NCBI RefSeq assembly: GCF_014672835.1
Contig: NZ_CP060244.1
Span: 316,001-380,000, forward strand
Length of the DNA: 64,000 nucleotides
Source of the DNA: Entomobacter blattae
GTDB lineage: Bacteria > Pseudomonadota > Alphaproteobacteria > Acetobacterales > Acetobacteraceae
Direction of reading: 5' to 3'
The translations under genes were made by a program, and so were the position numbers. The stretch's first letter is position 1. Each line of letters opens with the position of its first letter. The notes under the pieces are model-generated. The model did not search any database. It was not told the DNA's origin and saw nothing but the letters and a program-made list of their open reading frames with translations. This document shows positions 44,217-52,602 of the stretch, one piece after another.

Positions 44217-46352
44217 AACAAACTCTGGCTTGTTATCCTTATCAAAATACATGGCCTTACAGGATGGAAAGCCACTACACCCCCACCAGTAACGGGGGTT
44301 TTTCTTTGTGCTGCTTTTGGCTTCTCGTTTCACGAGTGGTTTATTACAATCTGGGCAGGAGTAAGACACCTCATTGGTGGCAGCTGATAAATTTTTTCCA
44401 GTCTGACTCTGACCTGCCTTCTTACGATCTGAAACAGAAGCTTGAGACTCTGTAAATGATTTACTAAAAGCTTTTTCCATTTCCTTATTGATCAAATCAT
44501 AAATGCTGGTCAGGAAGCGGGCTTCCCCTTCTTTTCCATCCTGTATCTCCTTGAGACGGCGCTCAAACAGGGCCGTTATAGCCGGTTCAGTGAGCACACC
44601 TTCCAAACACGCAATAACCAATCGGCCTACACCTGTGCTGATCAGGGTTTTCTTCTTACGCTCCAGATAACCCTTCCTGACCAATTCCTCAATAATGGCT
44701 GCGCGAGTAGCCGCTGTGCCAATCCCATCTGTTTCCTTAAGCATGGCTTTCTGCTTGATATCAGAAACATATTTCTGGATGTTGATCATTGCCTGTATCA
44801 GGCTGCCTTCCGTAAAGGCTTCTGGGGGATTGGTCTGCTTTGCCTCACTGGTAACCTTATAACATAATACCACCATACCTTCCCTAAGAGAGACTGGGAA
44901 GACAGCACCTTCGTTCTCACTGCCTTCACTGCCCTTATCTTTACCTTCTGGCTTGCCCTGTTCTTCCTCATCACCGTTCTGCTGACCCTGATAGAGCACT
45001 TTCCAACCCATTTGTGTTACAGTGCGGCCAGTGGCCACAAACTGCTCTCCCTCAACGTCAAACAAAGCTGTCTTCAGCTTGTAGAGATGATCAGGAAAGA
45101 ACTGCGCCACATAGTTCTGGCAAATGGCCCGGTAAATGTTTCTCTCCTCTGGCTTTAATGCTGGCATACTCCCTTTATGTCGCGTGGGAATAATGGCATG
45201 ATGAGCTGTGACCTTCTGGTCATTCCAGATACGGGACTTTAAAGCAGGGTTTGCCTCCTTCCACAAAACTTCATCAGGGTTATTCTTTCCGACACACTCT
45301 AACACCTCACCTGCCTCGCCAAACTGGCTTTGGGGCAAAAAGGAAGAGTCCGTCCGTGGGTAAGTGATCAGTTTTTTCTCATAGAGTGATTGAGTGGCAT
45401 CCAATGTTTGTTGGGCTGTATAGCCCCATCTTTTAGAAGCCAATATGGCAATATCAGCCCCAGAAAGGCCTTTAGGACATGCCTGCTTCTTGTCCTCTTC
45501 GGTAAGGCTGGTTAAGCAACCAGACTGACCGGAAAGCGCCTTGCACAGCCTATCTGCTAAAGCCTTGTCAATGAGACGACCTTCTTCATCGCATCCCTCC
45601 TGCCCATCACGAGGCTTCCATCGGGCTGTCACCTGCCCTGCTTCATCAGGGCAATAAAACAGACCAGCAAGAGTATAATAAGCCTTTGCCCTGAAATACT
45701 CGCGCTCTTTGTCCCTGTTCACGACGAGGCTTAATGTTGGGGTTTGCACCCGCCCTGCTACCAACAGCTGGTTTACCCCCTGATCACGGGCAGAAAGAGT
45801 GTAAGCACGGGTGCAGTTCATCCCAATGAGCCAATCAGCACGGGAACGCGCCAGTGCGGCATGGCCCCACCCTATAAAATCTTGGTTATCTTCCAGATGA
45901 GAAAGGGCTTTACGCACTGATGCCTTATCCTGTGCACTGGCCCAGTAGCGCTTGATTACCCCTTTAAAACGGCAATACTCCAAAACCTCATCAACAAGCA
46001 ACTGCCCTTCCCTATCAGGATCACCGGCATGAACAACAATTTTAACCTGTTTTAACAGGTCACGAATGATCTTGAACTGCTTGAAGGCATCCTTACGGGG
46101 TTTGAGCTTCCATGTTGTAGGAATAATTGGCAGGTCAATTTTCCGCCAAAGCTTACGGCCATTCCTTCCTACCGGTACGGTTTCTGGGAGATAGGCATCG
46201 GGTTCTTCCTGCTCTAAAAGATGGCCAAAACACCACGTAATCAACACGTTATTCTTACATTGGATATAGCCTTCTTTCTGGACTTCCTTACCTAACTCAT
46301 CAGCCAGGACACGGGCCACAGAGGGCTTTTCAGCAATGTAGAGGGTTGTCAT
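44208..46352 (-). CDS. topB: DNA topoisomerase III
   Basis: Type IA topoisomerase of 714 aa. The Toprim domain is at the N-terminus (LYIAEKPSVARVLADEL, HAGDPDREGQLLVDE). The active-site region LITYPRTDSSFLPQS has the catalytic tyrosine, and a C-terminal zinc finger (CPDCNKPL ... WWGCSGFPSCKAMYF) is present. Plasmid- and ICE-borne TopB resolves replication or transfer intermediates. Its ATG overlaps the stop of the gene upstream. Confidence 0.95.
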   Translation of the reverse strand: MTTLYIAEKPSVARVLADELGKEVQKEGYIQCKNNVLITWCFGHLLEQEEPDAYLPETVPVGRNGRKLWRKIDLPIIPTTWKLKPRKDAFKQFKIIRDLLKQVKIVVHAGDPDREGQLLVDEVLEYCRFKGVIKRYWASAQDKASVRKALSHLEDNQDFIGWGHAALARSRADWLIGMNCTRAYTLSARDQGVNQLLVAGRVQTPTLSLVVNRDKEREYFRAKAYYTLAGLFYCPDEAGQVTARWKPRDGQEGCDEEGRLIDKALADRLCKALSGQSGCLTSLTEEDKKQACPKGLSGADIAILASKRWGYTAQQTLDATQSLYEKKLITYPRTDSSFLPQSQFGEAGEVLECVGKNNPDEVLWKEANPALKSRIWNDQKVTAHHAIIPTRHKGSMPALKPEERNIYRAICQNYVAQFFPDHLYKLKTALFDVEGEQFVATGRTVTQMGWKVLYQGQQNGDEEEQGKPEGKDKGSEGSENEGAVFPVSLREGMVVLCYKVTSEAKQTNPPEAFTEGSLIQAMINIQKYVSDIKQKAMLKETDGIGTAATRAAIIEELVRKGYLERKKKTLISTGVGRLVIACLEGVLTEPAITALFERRLKEIQDGKEGEARFLTSIYDLINKEMEKAFSKSFTESQASVSDRKKAGQSQTGKNLSAATNEVSYSCPDCNKPLVKREAKSSTKKNPRYWWGCSGFPSCKAMYFDKDNKPEFVSK

Positions 46353-46633
46353 TGAACGTCCTCCAAGGAAATCCCTTTGAACTCAATAATAGGTTCAGGA
46401 AAATCTATATTAAAAGCTGAACGAACTACACAGGATATTGCATACATCTGCTCATCTGACGGAAGGGCTCCCCATTTCTTAAAAAAAGAGTCTTCTATGG
46501 AAGAAAAATAAAATTCAACAAAAGAATCAGAATCAACTACATCTCTATAAACACTTAACTTTTTCTTCTTTATTAATATTTTATTAATATAATTATTAAT
46601 CCAATCTACGTGTATCTGTTTTAAAACCATCAT
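46349..46633 (-). CDS. Hypothetical protein coupled to topB
   Basis: A 94-aa protein whose stop overlaps the topB start. The preferred start is the ATG at 46633, 8 bases after GGAG; an upstream ATG at 46651 lies before that ribosome-binding site. It is basic and helical in the first half and acidic in the second. No family is recognised. Confidence 0.55.
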   Translation of the reverse strand: MMVLKQIHVDWINNYINKILIKKKKLSVYRDVVDSDSFVEFYFSSIEDSFFKKWGALPSDEQMYAISCVVRSAFNIDFPEPIIEFKGISLEDVQ

Positions 46634-46719
46634 CCTAAATTCTCCATACATGCCCGTATATTTTTAACTTTAATCTCGTCTTTTAAATTTTCTTCCATGG
46701 TTTTGTTCCTTTACTGAAG

Positions 46720-47829
46720 TCAGGCTGATTTTCTGGGGAGATAGTTTTCAAGATGGGGCATTTTGGCAAGTTCGGCAAAGTCATGGGAGGACTCATACCG
46801 CTTCTGCCATGCCTGAAAATCCTTTCTGAAGGCTTCTTCAGCTTGAAGATCTTCCTCTTTGGCCTGCTCTATAACTGGCATAACAGCCTCAACAGCGTTT
46901 TCCTGCCTGCTGAAGGTTTCTACTATCTTGGCAAACACCCCTAAATGATCCGGCTTCTGCCTATTTTTCTGCATTTTAGCGGTTAAATAGCCAATGGCTT
47001 CAAGTGTGGTTAACTGATTTACGCCACTCGCTAGCCATTGCTGCACCTGCCAGAGCTGCTTTCTGACAGAAGCCGGAGTTTGGGGTATCCCTGCCCGCTC
47101 CATACAGCTACTAGCAAAAGCAATTACTTCATCAGAAACAGGTTTAGGTTTTGTGTTAGGTTTTTCATCAACCAAGCCAGAGGAAGAAAAAGAGGAATTT
47201 ATATTATTTTCTTTCTCTTTTTCTTTAGAAAAACCTAAATAACCTACTTTTGGTGAAAAATCCTGTGTCTTATGGGATTTTTCAAAACCTAAAAACCTAT
47301 TTTCCTGATGCGTTAGGTTTTTTAGGTTATTGGACGGTAAATTTCCGCCAGCAATCGGCAACAAAAGAGAAGGTTGATTACCACCTCTCTGTTTGGAGGG
47401 TCTTCCGCCTTTCCTGCCATTCTCACGGCTGGTTAGGGAGCGTCGGTCTCCATGCACCTGCGCAGATACGGTAAATTGCTGATCTTCTCTGGCAATAATA
47501 GGGTTCTTCCGCTTCTGGTTCCTGGCTTCTCTAACCTGCTGCAATCTTTCAAGAAAACAGCAAACCAGACTACCGTTTTCTTCCCTCTTGATGAGAGAAA
47601 AAAAACACAGCTCTTCAACAAATTTTGCACAAGAGGATGTTCTGTTCCTTGAAAACAGCGTATCCAGCACATTGTCACTGGCAAACTGCGCTGAAAGCGC
47701 GGTTAAGTCACGCTCATGCAGGTAAAGAGCCAGATCGAACCATAATAGAACCGCCTCTGGCGAAAGCGCTTTAAATTCACGGTTGGTTATAAAAAAATCG
47801 AGTATTTTCTGTCGATCTGCCCGTCTCAA
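46720..47829 (-). CDS. Replication-protein-like winged-helix protein
   Basis: Putative 369-aa protein from a TTG start at 47829 with AAGGGG 7 bases upstream. The N-terminal 100 residues (RQKILDFFITNREFKALSPEAVLLWFDLALYLHERDL) resemble the helical/winged-helix start of phage and plasmid replication proteins. A basic and low-complexity linker with SRENGRKGGRPSKQRGGNQ follows, then a C-terminal helical domain like DnaT/replication-linked proteins (KAEIFA-type pattern around VRKQLWQVQQWLASGV). Function is inferred from shape and from its place at the start of the leading-region genes. Confidence 0.5.
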   Translation of the reverse strand: MRRADRQKILDFFITNREFKALSPEAVLLWFDLALYLHERDLTALSAQFASDNVLDTLFSRNRTSSCAKFVEELCFFSLIKREENGSLVCCFLERLQQVREARNQKRKNPIIAREDQQFTVSAQVHGDRRSLTSRENGRKGGRPSKQRGGNQPSLLLPIAGGNLPSNNLKNLTHQENRFLGFEKSHKTQDFSPKVGYLGFSKEKEKENNINSSFSSSGLVDEKPNTKPKPVSDEVIAFASSCMERAGIPQTPASVRKQLWQVQQWLASGVNQLTTLEAIGYLTAKMQKNRQKPDHLGVFAKIVETFSRQENAVEAVMPVIEQAKEEDLQAEEAFRKDFQAWQKRYESSHDFAELAKMPHLENYLPRKSA

Positions 47830-47915
47830 TTTAATGCCCCTTCCTCACAGAAAAAGTTGCAATCGACAGCAGAACCGTTTAGTATTACAAGATACATTGG
47901 CTGTCCTAACAGTCT

Positions 47916-47949
47916 GGGCGTGAAGGTGTTTCGAAGTCACTTCACGCCC
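47916..47949. terminator. Strong hairpin at end of cro-like gene
   Basis: Perfect 10-bp inverted repeat GGGCGTGAAG ... CTTCACGCCC with a 14-base loop, followed on the plus side by TATTTTTT. It overlaps the 3' end of the cro-like gene and separates it from the replication-like gene. Confidence 0.7.
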
Positions 47950-48164
47950 TATTTTTTAAATTCTTCTTCCGTATCCGTATTCCCGAAAACATCGGGCCTT
48001 ACTTCTTCTGGATTAACACCCGCCATTTTAGCGAGTGTCAGCACATGGATACTGGGGACTTTCCCCTTTTTCCACTTGATAATGGCCGGATGCGTTCTGT
48101 TTACCGCACGAGCAACCGTAACGACACCACCGGCTTTTTCTATAAGTTCTGAAACACTGATCAT
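47949..48164 (-). CDS. Cro-like (YdaS family) repressor
   Basis: Small helix-turn-helix protein of 71 aa (MISVSELIEKAGGVVTVARAVNRTHPAIIKWKKGKVPS), matching the YdaS/Cro antitoxin-repressor pattern. AAAGGTATT precedes the ATG. It diverges from the CI-like gene with a shared operator region, so the two form a lambda-type switch. Confidence 0.8.
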   Translation of the reverse strand: MISVSELIEKAGGVVTVARAVNRTHPAIIKWKKGKVPSIHVLTLAKMAGVNPEEVRPDVFGNTDTEEEFKK

Positions 48165-48172
48165 AATACCTT

Positions 48173-48193
48173 TATGTAACTTTAGATTACATA
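48173..48193. promoter_or_regulatory. Operator in cro/cI divergent promoter
   Basis: Perfect dyad TATGTAA-N7-TTACATA between the divergent regulators. A second copy with the same spacing lies at 48996-49015. It probably binds the CI-like or Cro-like protein. Confidence 0.6.
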
Positions 48194-48259
48194 ATTAGTC
48201 AATCATATTTTGTTACTACGAACATCCCTCTAGTGTTGTTTTTTTTGCAAACTTGCCAA

Positions 48260-48961
48260 ATGAATAGAATGAACGACATAGGCTTCCGTATCCGCCAACT
48301 CAGAAAAGAGAGAAATCTAACACAAGTTGAAGTGGCCGTAGCATTAGGCATATCGCGACCGTTTCTTACAGCCATAGAGAACGGGAACAACTCGCCTGGG
48401 CGGGCTACTCTCTCAGCCATAGCAGAATATTTTCAAGTTAGCGTTGATTGGTTGCTGGCTGGACTTCCCACAACAACAAACACATCCAAAATCCATATTA
48501 TTGGTGAAGTTCAGGAAGGTTTCTGGAAAACAGATTATGTCTATGAAGACTCTAAACAGACAGTATTCTCAGTGCCTTTTTTTAAAAAATACGAAAATAT
48601 TAACAGATATGCTTTATTAGTAATGGATGAATCAGTAAATAAAATTTATCCAATTAACTCAATCATAGTATTAGTAGACTTTGCTGATCTTAGTAGTGCT
48701 CCCAGTAATGGCAATTATGTTTCGATAATAAGAAGAGATCACCTAACTGGAAAATTTGAAGTCTCTATAAAAAAACTAAAATTAAAAAAAGATGGTAAAA
48801 TTGTTTTATATTCTTGCAGCGATGACCCCAATTTTGAAAAGCCAATCATACTTTCACATTTTTCTTTAGAATATACCCTTACAAAACAAGACAAGAACAC
48901 ATCTTTCCCAGACTTAAAAATCCAAGGGTTAGTTATCGGTGGTTTCAGAATAGAAGCATAA
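48260..48961 (+). CDS. CI-like repressor
   Basis: A 233-aa regulator taken from the ATG at 48260; a further in-frame ATG is at 48269. An N-terminal XRE helix-turn-helix (IGFRIRQLRKERNLTQVEVAVALGISRPFLTAIENGNN) is followed by a C-terminal domain of S24/LexA type (YALLVMDESVNKIYPINSIIVLVDF). The usual catalytic serine/lysine pair of self-cleaving repressors is not obvious, so RecA-stimulated cleavage is uncertain. It likely keeps the ICE quiescent. Confidence 0.8.
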   Translation: MNRMNDIGFRIRQLRKERNLTQVEVAVALGISRPFLTAIENGNNSPGRATLSAIAEYFQVSVDWLLAGLPTTTNTSKIHIIGEVQEGFWKTDYVYEDSKQTVFSVPFFKKYENINRYALLVMDESVNKIYPINSIIVLVDFADLSSAPSNGNYVSIIRRDHLTGKFEVSIKKLKLKKDGKIVLYSCSDDPNFEKPIILSHFSLEYTLTKQDKNTSFPDLKIQGLVIGGFRIEA

Positions 48962-48995
48962 AAGCTATTACTGATTACATTTTAATATTGTATAT

Positions 48996-49015
48996 TATGT
49001 AACTACAAGTTACTA
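48996..49015. promoter_or_regulatory. Second operator copy before the 49048 gene
   Basis: TATGTAA-N7-TTACTA, one mismatch from the dyad at 48173-48193 with identical 7-base spacing, 32 bases before the next gene's ATG. This ties the antirepressor/excisionase operon to the same regulator. Confidence 0.55.
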
Positions 49016-49047
49016 TATCCTTATAATTTAATAGGAAGGTAGTAACT

Positions 49048-49383
49048 ATGGACATTTACGTAGAGGGTATGGGCATACAAAGCCTGAACCCACAATTGGT
49101 CGCCGTATCCAGAATTTTATTTAAGAAAAACCATAATGGGTACCTTTCCTGCCAAAGGGAAGACTTCCTCTATATTCAGACTATTTTCGAAAAACTTCAA
49201 AAATGGAATGATCTAATAGTAATCTGTGATGAAAACGAACAGAGCAATTTCTACTGGCATTACCGTAAAGATACGGTAGCATTTTTCATGCAAATTGGCT
49301 TTTCAGAAAAACTCCATGAGGAGTTGGACTACCACATTCGGTTCCTAAGCTCTTTTCTTGATAACCAGAAATGGAGTCACTAA
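49048..49383 (+). CDS. Hypothetical protein, first gene of excision operon
   Basis: A 111-aa protein preceded by GGAAGGTAGTAACT and the second operator. Its sequence is mixed alpha/beta (VAVSRILFKKNHNGYLSCQREDFLYIQTIFEKL) with no recognised family. It is 3 bases before the ORF6N gene, so it is probably in the same transcript. Confidence 0.6.
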   Translation: MDIYVEGMGIQSLNPQLVAVSRILFKKNHNGYLSCQREDFLYIQTIFEKLQKWNDLIVICDENEQSNFYWHYRKDTVAFFMQIGFSEKLHEELDYHIRFLSSFLDNQKWSH

Positions 49384-49386
49384 ACC

Positions 49387-50148
49387 ATGACACATCAAGA
49401 CATTATTACTGTTGAAGATAAAGAACTCAACATTGTAGAGTACAAGCAAAGACCTGTTCTCACATTAGAGATGATCGACCAAATTCATGAAAGGCCAAAA
49501 GGAACTGCCGGCAGAAATTTCAGAGAGAATAGAAGCCGTCTCATTATGGACGAGGACTACTTTGAACTGACTGCCGACGAATTTCGTCGTCAGTCATTAA
49601 CGGGTATATTCTCACCCCGAACTCCAAAAGGCATTCTTCTCACAGAAACAGGCTATCTTATGCTTGTCAAATCTTTTACTGACGAAAAAGCATGGCAAAT
49701 TCAACGCCAACTGGTGAATGGCTATTTTAAAGTAAGAACATCCAGCTCTGCTTTAGAAAACGAAACAAGGCCCAACCTCTTCTTTAAAAACCCAAAAATC
49801 CAGTATATGCGCGTTGGCAATACCAACTATGGGCCATGTCTTAATAAAGACGATCTTATCGGCTGGTTACCCACAAATAGCTTCTCACACAACGGCTTCT
49901 ATTTAATGGAAGTTAATAAGAAAACTGAAATTTACGAATGCTACGATATTGGCGGAAAAACCGTAAACATCTCAAACAAGTTGATCGGTGTTTCTCACAT
50001 TACTAGCCGTCGCTCACGGTTTAACTCTCAAACTATAAGCGCACACGATTTCTCACATATGGTTAAAGGCATTGTTGTCTTCAAAGGTGAAGTCATGGAC
50101 GATGATGCTTTCTGGGGGCAAAACCAACTCAAGGTAGAAAACAAATGA
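49387..50148 (+). CDS. ORF6N-domain antirepressor-like protein
   Basis: A 253-aa protein. The N-terminal region (VEYKQRPVLTLEMIDQIHERPKGTAGRNFRENRSRLIMDEDYFEL) matches the phage ORF6N DNA-binding domain, found in antirepressors. TPKGILLTETGYLML belongs to the same domain, while the C-terminal part is not recognised. It lies between a hypothetical gene and the excisionase-like gene, which fits a role in relieving repression on induction. Confidence 0.75.
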   Translation: MTHQDIITVEDKELNIVEYKQRPVLTLEMIDQIHERPKGTAGRNFRENRSRLIMDEDYFELTADEFRRQSLTGIFSPRTPKGILLTETGYLMLVKSFTDEKAWQIQRQLVNGYFKVRTSSSALENETRPNLFFKNPKIQYMRVGNTNYGPCLNKDDLIGWLPTNSFSHNGFYLMEVNKKTEIYECYDIGGKTVNISNKLIGVSHITSRRSRFNSQTISAHDFSHMVKGIVVFKGEVMDDDAFWGQNQLKVENK

Positions 50149-50369
50149 GTGAGTCACTGTGGACTATTAAAGAACTAGCGGATTTTTTAAAATGCAGTCA
50201 AAAAACTATCTATAAATATAGATGCAAAACGCCTGAAAAACTTCCACCCTGTGTCCCAAACATACAGTTTCTTCGTTGGGATGAAAAAACTGTAAAAGAA
50301 TTCTACAGAAACACAACTAACGACAAAGCCATTAAAATGGGTAGGCCCAGGTCTATTCCAACTTTTTAG
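50145..50369 (+). CDS. Excisionase-like helix-turn-helix protein
   Basis: A 74-aa protein with an AlpA/MerR-type winged helix (LWTIKELADFLKCSQKTIYKYRCKTPEKLPPC), the usual shape of recombination directionality factors. It is coupled to the ORF6N gene by an ATGA overlap. Its 3' end overlaps the converging integrase gene by 17 bases, as in many xis-int pairs. Confidence 0.75.
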   Translation: MSESLWTIKELADFLKCSQKTIYKYRCKTPEKLPPCVPNIQFLRWDEKTVKEFYRNTTNDKAIKMGRPRSIPTF

Positions 50370-51363
50370 CCAGAAAAGTTGGATCAGGTCTGTAATATCC
50401 CTGAAGAATTTTCAAAGATTTATGCCCCGTGACAGCTGCCAACTCCAAAACATTAGAGAGCCGCTTTGATAATTCAGTCGCGGCTTCTCTTCTGGAGTCG
50501 TGAAATCTTAAATCTTTTAACCCAACTTCTATTTTAACTTTTCTAAATGTTGTTGTTAAATACCCAGGTTCTATAGGAACTAACCTTTCAGATGGTCTAC
50601 CGATAGACAATATATTTATTAGTTTTAAAGCATTTGAGGATAAGGGTACGTCCCTTTCTTCTCCATTTTTTGTCATTTTCAAATGAACATATCGCTGTTC
50701 AATAAACACATCTTCCCACGTTAAAGATAATATTTCACTTCGCCTCATCGCCGTTTCCAGTGCCAATAGAAAAGCAAAAGCGACATAATCCCTTTGTGTA
50801 ACAGGAGGGGTATTCATGTCCCATCCCAAAGCAGAGACTAGAACGCTCCTTTCTTCATGAGAGATTCTTCTCTTACGGGCAGGCGGGTCTTTAGGCCGAC
50901 GAATAAGGCTCACAGGATTAACTAAAACTGGAACACGCCATTCTTTCATTGAATGCGTAATCACGGCAGAAATTAAATTCAAATCTCTGTTCACTGTTGC
51001 AGGACTAACAGATTTTAATCTCTCATCTCTCCAGAGAGCTAAATCCAAAGGTTGTAGTTCCTGAATGGGCTTATTGAATGCTATATATTTCTTATAGGCA
51101 TTTAACCTAAGCGTTTCCCATCTTTGCCCTCTTTTTTGAGGTGATACTTCTACAGCATATCTTGCGCATAAATTTGCGAGCGTCTCGCTCTTAGAAACAG
51201 GCTTTACCTCTTGAGCAAGTTTCTCCCCTGCCAAAATAGACGACTCTGCATACAAGGCCCACTCTTTAGCTTCTTGCAAAGTGTCAAACGTTGCATTTAC
51301 TCGCTGACCCTTTTTTACTATCATGGCTCTCCATGACGACCCTCTTTTAATAAATGATGCCAA
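50353..51363 (-). CDS. int: Tyrosine-type site-specific integrase
   Basis: Phage-type integrase of 336 aa. An SAM-like N-terminal domain binds arm or core sites. The catalytic domain has ALETAMRRSEILSLTW (first Arg), FHDSRREAATEL (His-x-x-Arg), GHKSLKILQGYY (His and the nucleophilic Tyr). It is transcribed toward the interior and begins 160 bases from attR. It should integrate the element into the tRNA-Thr gene. Confidence 0.95.
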   Translation of the reverse strand: MASFIKRGSSWRAMIVKKGQRVNATFDTLQEAKEWALYAESSILAGEKLAQEVKPVSKSETLANLCARYAVEVSPQKRGQRWETLRLNAYKKYIAFNKPIQELQPLDLALWRDERLKSVSPATVNRDLNLISAVITHSMKEWRVPVLVNPVSLIRRPKDPPARKRRISHEERSVLVSALGWDMNTPPVTQRDYVAFAFLLALETAMRRSEILSLTWEDVFIEQRYVHLKMTKNGEERDVPLSSNALKLINILSIGRPSERLVPIEPGYLTTTFRKVKIEVGLKDLRFHDSRREAATELSKRLSNVLELAAVTGHKSLKILQGYYRPDPTFLAKKLE

Positions 51364-51364
51364 A

Positions 51365-51428
51365 ATTACACCTATTTCTAGAATTCAAGTAATAAACTTA
51401 GCTTATAGGATGGTGTAAAAATGGTGTA
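51365..51428. promoter_or_regulatory. Candidate integrase arm-type sites, right end
   Basis: GGTGTAAT in inverse orientation at 51365-51372 and TGGTGTA at 51411-51417 and 51422-51428, between the integrase start and attR. They match the repeats at 12427-12446. Confidence 0.5.
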
Positions 51429-51524
51429 GATAGGGGTAAAAAACATGGGTAAGAAGAGATAAGCAGACATAAAAAAAGACTGTAAAATAAGGACTTTCTT
51501 GATTTCACTAAGCTAAAACTCTCT

Positions 51525-51541
51525 CTCACCCGGCACCATTT
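51525..51541 (+). repeat. attR core
   Basis: CTCACCCGGCACCATTT, identical over 17 bp to the tRNA-Thr end at 12380-12396. Bases just upstream (51521-51524) differ from the tRNA. Confidence 0.9.
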
Positions 51542-51663
51542 TCCCCCTCATTTCCATAAATTATGATAGAGCTTGGTTTAATCACAATAACCACACCTCT
51601 CTAGTGTAGAAAACCAACCCTCTTCCTTCACGCAGACCTGTTACTTATCTCTTACAGTCATAA

Positions 51664-52150
51664 TCACACAAGTTTGTCCATTTCGTCATCTTTAGGATTA
51701 CGGCCAAAAATATCCCGAAAAATAGCTTTATTTGTAATCCTTGCTAGGTTGGCAATAATTGTTATATTCACCTCACGGTCTTCCCATATGAGAGAAACCA
51801 TATCCCTGCCTACTACCCACCCCACCTGTGGCATTTCAAGACATCGCCATTAGGCCCATGCTCCCTGGCGATATCATGATGAATTTGCTCGCCATAATCG
51901 TCCTGCTTACCATCTGTCATATCCCGACTGAACAAAACCCACCCAAACGGATTAGAATATTTGCAAAATCCTTATTCAATGACTCTAAACGATAATAGCT
52001 TTCCCCATGCCCACCAAGACTATAGAAATGCTGATTTTTATGGCCATAACATAGCCTTCAAATAATCATCCCAATATTCGTATCAAACCCATCATTGGAA
52101 TTATCGGCAATAACAGTATGACCTAAACAGGCTTAAGTTCTCATGGGAAA
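51664..52150 (-). pseudogene. Decayed gene, several frameshifts
   Basis: Reading the minus strand from about 52150 gives protein-like segments in different frames: HTVIADNSNDGFDTNIGM, then YWDDYLKAMLW, SLGGHGESYYRLESLNKDF, FGWVLFSRDMTDGKQ, and finally VGWVVGRDMVSLIWEDR to NPKDDEMDKLV before a stop at 51664. At least three frame changes are needed to join them, so the gene is inactivated. The family is not recognised. The strip between attR and 51664 also has arm-like sequence (CTTGGTTTAATCACAAT near 51555), which suggests an older insertion at the same site. Confidence 0.5.
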
Positions 52151-52602
52151 AGGCCATAAAAACCTTCTACAAAGGTTTTGATTTTATAGAATTAGAAACT
52201 ACTTTTATCGGACTGGTAACAATATATTTGAATAATCTTGCAGTAAACAAAACTATCTATAGAAGAAAAACAAAAACAGATAGCGAAATAAGCAATTAAA
52301 ACTTTACGAGGTCAAAGTTATAAAGAGAAAAACCTTGTTTTTGATATGATTGAGCGTAATAACACATTAAATGCAAAAATTATTATCTATATAATGGCTA
52401 CTAACCTAACCTCTTTTATTTGCAAATGTACCATAGAAATGATGCCATTCACTTTAATGGAACGGCATAGCTATTCGTATATCCATAATTTGTCACGATA
52501 GAGAAGTGTGATATGGCAACAAAGGATATGGCAACGAAACAAAATTAAAGGACTCAGCTAACAGCATGAGTCCTTTAATTGTTTTTAATATATACCTAAA
52601 AA
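52151..52602. other. Gene-poor AT-rich stretch
   Basis: No open frame of useful length and no repeat or hairpin stands out. It probably belongs to the same decayed strip as the preceding remnant. Confidence 0.4.

Larger units (their letters stand above)
12380..51541. mobile_element. Integrative and conjugative element, about 39 kb, in tRNA-Thr
   Basis: Bounded by a 17-bp direct repeat (CTCACCCGGCACCATTT) at the tRNA-Thr 3' end and at 51525-51541. It encodes a tyrosine integrase next to the right end, an excisionase-like protein, a CI/Cro-like switch, a complete VirB1-VirB11 secretion operon, an EexN-like protein, a TrwC-type relaxase, a TrwB-type coupling protein, an R388-like oriT, StbABC-like proteins, SSB, topoisomerase III and a toxin-antitoxin pair. 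The transfer module matches the plasmid R388 (IncW) layout. Cargo comprises a trimeric autotransporter, two beta-repeat proteins and a glycosyltransferase. The apparent frameshift in the relaxase means present-day transfer ability is uncertain. Confidence 0.92.
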
